Of a DNA stretch of 64,000 nt, positions 58,955 to 64,000 are shown in pieces. The DNA lies in NCBI GenBank assembly GCA_936908745.1, contig CAKZFX010000006.1, positions 39,911-103,910 on the forward strand, written 5' to 3'. Source of the stretch: an uncultured Chitinophagaceae bacterium (GTDB lineage: Bacteria > Bacteroidota > Bacteroidia > Chitinophagales > Chitinophagaceae). The notes beneath the pieces are model-generated. The model did not search any database. It was not told where the DNA came from and saw only the letters and a program-made list of their open reading frames with translations. The position numbers and the translations under genes were made by a program. Numbering within the stretch: the stretch's first letter is position 1; each line of letters begins with the position of its first letter.

Positions 58955-60112
58955 ATGTTATTTCAACTGACCGAGGAACAACTGATGATACAGCAGGCTG
59001 CAAGAGATTTTGCTAAAAATGAATGCTTGCCCGGCGTTATTGAAAGGGATGAAAAACAGCAGTTTCCCCGTGAGCAGATCATGAAACTGGCCGAACTCGG
59101 TTTTATGGGCATGATGGTGAAGCCGGAATATGGTGGCGCTGGTATGGACACGATCAGCTATGTGCTGGCGATGGAAGAGATTTCAAAAATCGATGCCAGT
59201 GTAAGCGTGGCGATGAGTGTAAACAACAGCCTTGTTTGTTATGGCCTGCAGGAATATGGAAATGAAGCGCAAAAAGTAAAATACCTGACACCGCTGGCAC
59301 AGGGCCGCAAAGATGGCCAGTTGCATATCGGTGCATTTATGCTGAGCGAACCCGAAGCGGGCAGCGATGCCACTTCGCAACGTACTACGGCGGAAGATAA
59401 AGGCGATCATTATTTATTAAATGGCACCAAGAACTGGATTACCAATGGCGGGTCAGCGTCTGTGTATTTGGTGATAGCGCAAACAGATCCGTCCAAAGGT
59501 TCAAAAGGCATCAACTGCCTGATCGTGGAGAAAGACTGGCCGGGTGTAACGGTGGCAGCTAAAGAAAATAAGTTAGGTATCCGCGGCAGTGATACACACA
59601 CGGTCATGTTTACCGATGTAAAAGTGCCAAAGGAAAACAGGATTGGCGAAGATGGTTTTGGTTTCAAATTCGCAATGAAAACATTGGCGGGTGGCCGTAT
59701 CGGTATCGCTTCACAGGCATTGGGTATTGCCAGCGGCGCATACGAACTGGCGAAAGAATATTCCAAAACAAGAAAAGCATTTGGTACGGAGATCATGAAT
59801 CACCAGGCCATTGCTTTCAAACTGGCAGACATGGCAACACGTATCGAAGCCGCAAGATTATTATGTATGAAAGCCGCCTGGGAAAAAGACCAGCATATGG
59901 ATTATACATTGAGTTCCTCAATGGCGAAAGTATATGCTTCTGAAACGGCCATGTGGACAACCGTGGAAGCGGTGCAGGTACACGGCGGCTATGGTTTTGT
60001 AAAAGAATACCATGTGGAAAGACTGATGCGTGATGCCAAGATCACCCAGATCTATGAAGGCACAAGTGAAGTGCAGCGCATTGTTATCAGCAGGAGCATA
60101 CTGAAGGGATAA
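58955..60112 (+). CDS. acyl-CoA dehydrogenase
   Basis: 385 residues from the ATG at 58955 (MLFQLTEEQLMIQQAARDFA). It oxidises short or medium acyl-CoA with FAD. Family signatures: LSEPEAGSDATSQRTTA, WITNGGSASVYLVIAQT, GRIGIASQALGIASGAYELAKEYSKTRKAFG and QIYEGTSEVQR, with catalytic Glu about E368. The TTG at 58904 opens a longer frame, but the promoter lies inside that extension. No ETF or enoyl-CoA hydratase genes adjoin. Confidence 0.95.
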   Translation: MLFQLTEEQLMIQQAARDFAKNECLPGVIERDEKQQFPREQIMKLAELGFMGMMVKPEYGGAGMDTISYVLAMEEISKIDASVSVAMSVNNSLVCYGLQEYGNEAQKVKYLTPLAQGRKDGQLHIGAFMLSEPEAGSDATSQRTTAEDKGDHYLLNGTKNWITNGGSASVYLVIAQTDPSKGSKGINCLIVEKDWPGVTVAAKENKLGIRGSDTHTVMFTDVKVPKENRIGEDGFGFKFAMKTLAGGRIGIASQALGIASGAYELAKEYSKTRKAFGTEIMNHQAIAFKLADMATRIEAARLLCMKAAWEKDQHMDYTLSSSMAKVYASETAMWTTVEAVQVHGGYGFVKEYHVERLMRDAKITQIYEGTSEVQRIVISRSILKG

Positions 60113-60119
60113 ATATTTT

Positions 60120-60216
60120 ATTTACCACAAAGACCGCGAAGAGAATTTTCACAGCGAACACAATAGTTATCTTTCGTTGTGCCTTTTGTGTTTAATCTTT
60201 GTGCTCTCTGTGGTTA
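60120..60216. repeat. imperfect inverted ACCACAAAG repeat after the acyl-CoA dehydrogenase gene
   Basis: Left TTTACCACAAAGACC and right CTTTGTGCTCTCTGTGGTTAA face each other. CACAGCGAACACAATA and CGTTGTGCCTTTTGTG lie inside. Same family as 26676-26776. It may terminate the acyl-CoA dehydrogenase transcript. Confidence 0.7.
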
Positions 60217-60281
60217 ATAAATCTCTTCAAACAGTTTGAACTTTCTCTCCCTATCTTAGCTTTCCAAAAGTTAACTTATAC

Positions 60282-61559
60282 ATGAAAGCGATCTTCAGTT
60301 TTGTATTCCTGTTCATTTCATTTTTATTGTCAGCACAAACTGCACAAAAAACGTATCTGATCAAGGCCGGCAAATTCTACGACAGCGAAAAATCTGTTTT
60401 TTTAAAAGACCAGGAGATATTGGTGGTTGGCAACAAGATTGAAAAAGTGGGAACGAAGCTGGTGGCGCCTGCCGGTGCAGAAATAATCAATCTTCCCAAT
60501 GGAACGGTTACACCCGGGTTGATTGATGCGCATACGCATGTATTGACGATCCAAAAAATGCAGGACCCTTTTGAACTGGACCTGCTGATGAATTCGGATA
60601 TAGAAAGAACCTTGCGTGGTGCCGGTATCTGCAAAGCATTTTTAGAAGCAGGTTTTACCACCATCCGTGATTTGGGCAACTCCGGCCAGTTCTTAGATCT
60701 TAACATGAAAAGGGCCATTAAAAAAGGATGGATTGATGGCCCCCGTATGATCATTTCCGGCCCGATCCTGAGCCCGGAAGACGGACAGTATTTTAATCTC
60801 TCTTCGCACAACCGTCATGTGATCGAACTGGAATACCGTGTTATCAAAAACAAAGAAGACGCAAGACAGGCTGTGAAAGACCATATTTCAAAAGGCGCAG
60901 ATGTTATCAAAGTGGTGATGGGCGACGGCCGTATCACCTTGCCGGTGGACGAAGTAAAAATGATCGTGGAAACAGCGCATTCATTTGGTATCAAAGTAAC
61001 GGCACATGCTACCTATGATGCAGTAATAAGTAAAGCATTGGACGCAGGCGTGGATGGTATCGAACATGGCTATGGCATTTCTGACAGCCTGCTGGACAGG
61101 ATGGCAAAGCAAAATGTTTACCTCGTGCCGACCATCGGTGACTATGATGGTTACACAAGAATATTTAAGGAAAACGATAAGCCCATGACGCCGGAAGACT
61201 TGAAAGGGCTGAAAGAATTTGTGGAAAGCAGCGAAGCGATTGTGAAAAAAGCCATCGATAAAGGTGTAATGGTGGTGAACGGATCGGACATGTATCTTTT
61301 TAATAAAACATCGCAAGGTGATGCGGCTAAAAATACACTCGACACTTATTTTGGTGCTACTAAAAACCCGGCGGCTGTATTAAAGACCGCCACGAAGAAT
61401 GCGGCTATCGCCTGTGGGGTGGATGAATTTACCGGCGTATTGAAAGAAAAGATGACGGCGGATATTGTAGTCTTTGATGGTGATCTCGAAAAAGACTTTA
61501 TCAAAACCTTGTATAAAGTAAAGCTGGTGATGAAAGAAGGCAAGATATATGTAAGATAA
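60282..61559 (+). CDS. secreted amidohydrolase (imidazolonepropionase-like)
   Basis: 425 residues. A signal peptide (FVFLFISFLLSAQ) precedes the amidohydrolase fold. The metal site DAHTHVLT lies at about 85-92; VTAHATYDAV and GIEHGYGISD carry the later His ligands; NGSDMYLFN holds the catalytic Asp. It resembles the imidazolonepropionase-like/Xaa-Pro dipeptidase-type secreted amidohydrolases. The substrate is unknown. A near -7 element TATCTTAG lies about 20 bases upstream of the start. Monocistronic, with the next gene convergent 4 bases beyond. Confidence 0.9.
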   Translation: MKAIFSFVFLFISFLLSAQTAQKTYLIKAGKFYDSEKSVFLKDQEILVVGNKIEKVGTKLVAPAGAEIINLPNGTVTPGLIDAHTHVLTIQKMQDPFELDLLMNSDIERTLRGAGICKAFLEAGFTTIRDLGNSGQFLDLNMKRAIKKGWIDGPRMIISGPILSPEDGQYFNLSSHNRHVIELEYRVIKNKEDARQAVKDHISKGADVIKVVMGDGRITLPVDEVKMIVETAHSFGIKVTAHATYDAVISKALDAGVDGIEHGYGISDSLLDRMAKQNVYLVPTIGDYDGYTRIFKENDKPMTPEDLKGLKEFVESSEAIVKKAIDKGVMVVNGSDMYLFNKTSQGDAAKNTLDTYFGATKNPAAVLKTATKNAAIACGVDEFTGVLKEKMTADIVVFDGDLEKDFIKTLYKVKLVMKEGKIYVR

Positions 61560-61563
61560 CAGT

Positions 61564-62211
61564 TTAGCTCTTTGCCGGTTTACACTCGTTATATTCTTTG
61601 ATCCATTTGTTCCAGACAGCCACCTGGAATGTTTTGTCATTCCCTTTTTCCCAAACATAGCCGGGTTGGTTGTTCATCATTTTTTCCTGCAAGCTCTTGC
61701 AATCGGAAAAGGCCATGGCATGCCAGCCGCTCAATTCTTTATAATATTCAAATTCGGTGGACACGAGTTGTGAAAAATCAGCTTTGGGCAATTTAGCCGC
61801 CAGCAAGGCGGGATCATTGGAGCGTCCTTCCTGGAATAGCCCGCAGTTTAATGTGCCGCTGATCAACCGCACGGCCACATTCATACGTTTCTTTTCATCA
61901 TAGCCATATTTCACATCCCGGAAATAGTAAGTTGTATCATTGATAATGATATGATGGATCAGCGCCACGTTTAATGAAAGGGTGGTGGTGGATTCCATTT
62001 TCATTTTTGTTCCCTTTGATTTCGACTTTGTTTTTTCTGTATAACTGATCGGTATCAGTTCATTGTTGCTGCCATCCAGGTTTACCGTGATCGTTCCTTT
62101 TTGTTCCTTGCCCAGTTTGGTCACAATGGTGCCATGGTAGGTTTGTTGCGCATGGCTTTGAAAGCTGGTGAATAATAGAAAGGCGACAAGAAAGTGACGA
62201 GGCGGTTTCAT
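61564..62211 (-). CDS. secreted protein of unknown function
   Basis: 215 residues. Signal peptide (FLVAFLLFTSFQSHAQ). The mature N-terminal third has repeated Thr/Lys-rich beta strands (HGTIVTKLGKEQKGTITVNL, KTKSKSKGTKMKMESTTTLSL). The C-terminal part is helical with DCKSLQEKMMNNQPGYVWEKG and two cysteines (SDCKS, NECKP). I recognise no family. It is divergent from the YggS gene across 70 bases and convergent with the amidohydrolase gene (4 bases between stops). Confidence 0.72.
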   Translation of the reverse strand: MKPPRHFLVAFLLFTSFQSHAQQTYHGTIVTKLGKEQKGTITVNLDGSNNELIPISYTEKTKSKSKGTKMKMESTTTLSLNVALIHHIIINDTTYYFRDVKYGYDEKKRMNVAVRLISGTLNCGLFQEGRSNDPALLAAKLPKADFSQLVSTEFEYYKELSGWHAMAFSDCKSLQEKMMNNQPGYVWEKGNDKTFQVAVWNKWIKEYNECKPAKS

Positions 62212-62281
62212 CTGATTTATTTTTAAGTAAATGTATTCGGAACGATCTTCGCATACATACCCGCCAACGGGTATTTAAGCG

Positions 62282-62959
62282 ATGGCAGTAAATGAAGAGA
62301 AATACAAAGCGATTATTGATGAGTTGCAACAAGCGGGTGTAACGCTGGTGGCTGTTTCCAAAACAAAACCCGCGGAAGATATTTCGGCCTTGTATGCACT
62401 TGGTCAACGGGATTTTGGCGAAAATTATGTGCAGGAACTGGTAGACAAAGCGGCCAGCCTTCCAAACGACATCCGCTGGCATTTTATCGGCCACCTGCAG
62501 AGCAATAAAGTGAAATATATTGCGCCGTTTGTGCAACTGATCCACGGCATAGACAGTCTCAAATTGCTGACCGAGGTCAACAAGCAGGCGGCAAAGCAGG
62601 GCAGGGTAATTGATTGCCTGCTGCAGGTGCATATTGCTACAGAAGAAACCAAGTTTGGTTTGAATGAGCAGGAATTGAGTGAAATAGCAGCACATTCAGC
62701 AACCACACAACTAACAAACGTAAGGGTCCGCGGCCTGATGGGCATGGCTTCTTTTTCGGATGATGCGGCACTCGTTCGCAACGAATTCAGATCCTTAAAA
62801 AGCCTTTTTGACAAATATGCTTCATCGTTTGGCCAATGGGATATTCTTTCCATGGGCATGAGCGGTGATTACAAAATGGCGATGGAAGAAGGAAGCACGA
62901 TGGTGCGGATCGGCAGCCTGCTGTTTGGAGAAAGACAAAAAAAAGCGGGATACCGCTAA
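62282..62959 (+). CDS. YggS-family pyridoxal phosphate homeostasis protein
   Basis: 225 residues, a single-domain PLP-binding TIM barrel. The PLP lysine is K27 (VAVSKTKPAED). GENYVQELVDKAAS, WHFIGHLQSNK, VHIATEETKFGL and MGMSGDYKMAMEEGSTMVRIGSLLFG are the conserved segments. It acts in the cytoplasm in vitamin B6 homeostasis and has no known enzymatic reaction. Length matches the family. Monocistronic; followed 56 bases later by a small secreted protein. Confidence 0.95.
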   Translation: MAVNEEKYKAIIDELQQAGVTLVAVSKTKPAEDISALYALGQRDFGENYVQELVDKAASLPNDIRWHFIGHLQSNKVKYIAPFVQLIHGIDSLKLLTEVNKQAAKQGRVIDCLLQVHIATEETKFGLNEQELSEIAAHSATTQLTNVRVRGLMGMASFSDDAALVRNEFRSLKSLFDKYASSFGQWDILSMGMSGDYKMAMEEGSTMVRIGSLLFGERQKKAGYR

Positions 62960-63015
62960 GTGGTATCACTTAAATGCTGAAATAGTTGTATTTTTTCGTC
63001 CCATAAAACCCCTTC

Positions 63016-63492
63016 ATGCGGTATTTTTTCTTAGTCGGTATGTTATTCTTGTGCCTCTTTGGCGCTGCACAACAGGAGAGAGACACAGTGCTGAAACATT
63101 GCCCGGTTTATATTACGGATACCGTCAGCGTCAATAACTTCTTCTTGGAATTTCAGCCCACTACATTGAAAGTGTATCGTTCCAACGGAAAACTCACGGT
63201 ACAGGTGCAGCAAAAAGATCAATTCTTCACTGTTTTTTTCCGGGATAAAAAGCTCAAAACAACTAACTACAAGATCGTTTCCGATGCTGATGGCAAAAAT
63301 GAAATAGAGGCCAAATATTCATTCCGCTCGGGTGGTGCGGCTTCCTATGTTTCCCTGCATTCCGGCAAACTCGAATCCGTGTTTGAAAAGGAAAAAGATA
63401 TGTGGCATATCAAAATCAATGGTATGCTGGCCAATCTCGTTGACCGTGGGGTTACGTATTATAAAGTAAGAGCTGATTTTTATATTAAGTAG
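63016..63492 (+). CDS. small secreted protein of unknown function
   Basis: 158 residues with signal peptide (FFLVGMLFLCLFGAAQ). The mature part is a single beta-rich domain (VYITDTVSVNNFFLEFQPTTLKVYRS in pieces, KLTVQVQQKDQFFTVFFRD, YSFRSGGAASYVSLHSGKLESVF). No active-site pattern. It resembles other short Bacteroidota secreted beta-sandwich proteins but I cannot assign a family. No promoter element is evident. Confidence 0.7.
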   Translation: MRYFFLVGMLFLCLFGAAQQERDTVLKHCPVYITDTVSVNNFFLEFQPTTLKVYRSNGKLTVQVQQKDQFFTVFFRDKKLKTTNYKIVSDADGKNEIEAKYSFRSGGAASYVSLHSGKLESVFEKEKDMWHIKINGMLANLVDRGVTYYKVRADFYIK

Positions 63493-63497
63493 TTTTT

Positions 63498-63658
63498 TTT
63501 CACCGCAGAGAACAGGAGAGGCAGAGATGCGCAGAGTATTATATTACCTGCGTAAATCTGCGAGATCAGCGGGAGATTTCTGTTTAACCGCAAAGGCGCA
63601 AAGACGCCAAGATTTCAAGCTCTCTGTGATTCTCCTTTTCTCCGTGGCTCTCTGTGGC
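63498..63658. repeat. dispersed intergenic repeat, CACCGCAGAG/CGCAGAT type
   Basis: Contains CACCGCAGAGAACAGGAGAG, CTGCGTAAATCTGCGAGAT, TTAACCGCAAAGGCGCAAAG and CTCCGTGGCTCTCTGTGGCC. It fills the whole gap between the small secreted protein and the dioxygenase gene. Confidence 0.75.
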
Positions 63659-63660
63659 CT

Positions 63661-64000
63661 TTATTTCGGGTAGTTCGGAATATTCTTTCCCAAATAAATA
63701 TCCCGTTGCGCTTTCACCGTATTTCCTCCCGGTTTCATCGTTAAGATGCCACTGCCGCCACGGTTCTCCAGCTTTTTTCTTTCTGCTTCCGTCAAAAAAG
63801 GATCATCGTTAAACAGGTATTCATCAAGATAATACTCATTCTTACCCGGTTCTTTGATCGTGATATGAATATGTGCAGGGTTGTTGCTGTTGGGATAAGA
63901 ACCCGGACGCTGTGTAAAGAATTTATAAAAGCCATCTTTGCCGGTTTTCATCCAGCCACGTAAATAGCCGTGTCGTTTGCCCCAGCCTTTTTCATCGCCT
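63661..64000 (-). CDS. intradiol ring-cleavage dioxygenase family protein, C-terminal part (truncated by window edge)
   Basis: The frame is open from the stop at 63661 through to the window edge, at least 112 residues; the internal ATG at 63951 is not the true start, because the upstream residues GDEKGWGKRHGYLRGWMKT continue the family sequence. The visible part has YKFFTQRPGSYPNSNNPAHIHI and EYYLDEYLFNDDPFL, with Tyr and His ligand positions of protocatechuate 3,4-dioxygenase-type proteins. It may act on catecholic or other diols, but secreted homologues of unknown role are common in Bacteroidota. Confidence 0.8.
   Translation of the reverse strand, partial: GDEKGWGKRHGYLRGWMKTGKDGFYKFFTQRPGSYPNSNNPAHIHITIKEPGKNEYYLDEYLFNDDPFLTEAERKKLENRGGSGILTMKPGGNTVKAQRDIYLGKNIPNYPK

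Noticed and set aside
1..64000. tRNA, rRNA, insertion sequence or prophage genes
   Set aside because: None seen by eye; no transposase, integrase or phage structural protein motif in any plausible frame. A tRNA search tool could confirm.

Overview
This is a 64 kb stretch of a Bacteroidota chromosome, most likely from the Chitinophagaceae or a near relative. The lineage call is inference from several signs. A secreted protease carries a type IX secretion C-terminal domain, bacillithiol genes are present (bshC, bshB1, a YfiT-type transferase), and a DUF4294 protein occurs. CcmE has the Cys-type CxxxY motif. Start codons have weak or no Shine-Dalgarno sequences but often follow the Bacteroidota -7 element TAnnTTTG. 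The window is gene-dense and mostly housekeeping or catabolic. I see no rRNA, tRNA, transposase, prophage, CRISPR array or recognisable defence island.

Layout. 1-5.2 kb: a truncated two-component sensor (open to the left edge) coupled to a LuxR-type regulator, rimO, a small secreted protein, and a TetR regulator with a hotdog thioesterase, both preceded by the same 14-bp near-palindrome. 5.3-11.4 kb: polyphosphate kinase and a 1306-residue secreted subtilase. 11.6-20.9 kb: a scattered but apparently complete trans-4-hydroxy-L-proline catabolic set (epimerase, FAD-dependent D-hydroxyproline dehydrogenase candidate, DapA-type deaminase, ketoglutarate-semialdehyde dehydrogenase) mixed with PhnA, VOC, GNAT, sterol-desaturase-like and PqqB-like metallo-beta-lactamase genes. 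21-25 kb: bshC and a secreted caspase-like protein. 26-33.6 kb: purE and purK flanking an RND efflux operon. 34-39.9 kb: HPPD, an L,D-transpeptidase/TonB-domain fusion, aspartate kinase, class I fructose-bisphosphatase, a CAP protein. 40.4-48.9 kb: an orphan ABC ATPase, FKBP, YfiT, NUDIX, FolC, a TonB-like protein, an EamA transporter, and a radical SAM gene coupled to a membrane protein. 49.3-64 kb: ureohydrolase, exonuclease, methyltransferase, desaturase, bshB1, DUF4294, ccmF-like and ccmE, an M48 peptidase, acyl-CoA dehydrogenase, amidohydrolase, YggS, and a truncated intradiol dioxygenase.

The least ordinary signal is non-coding. Many intergenic gaps hold dispersed, partly palindromic repeats with words such as ACCACAAAG and CTTTGTGGT, including a 138-bp tandem triplication. 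There are also degenerate period-7 tandem repeats (AGTCNNN, ATTCACC/GGTGAAT types), one inside the bshC coding sequence and three supplying or abutting the stop codons of unrelated genes. One gap holds a row of four compact hairpins with 3-nt loops. I do not see a convincing new multi-gene system. The best candidates for follow-up are the repeat families, the TetR/operator pair, the transpeptidase-TonB fusion and the Cys-rich radical SAM/membrane protein pair.
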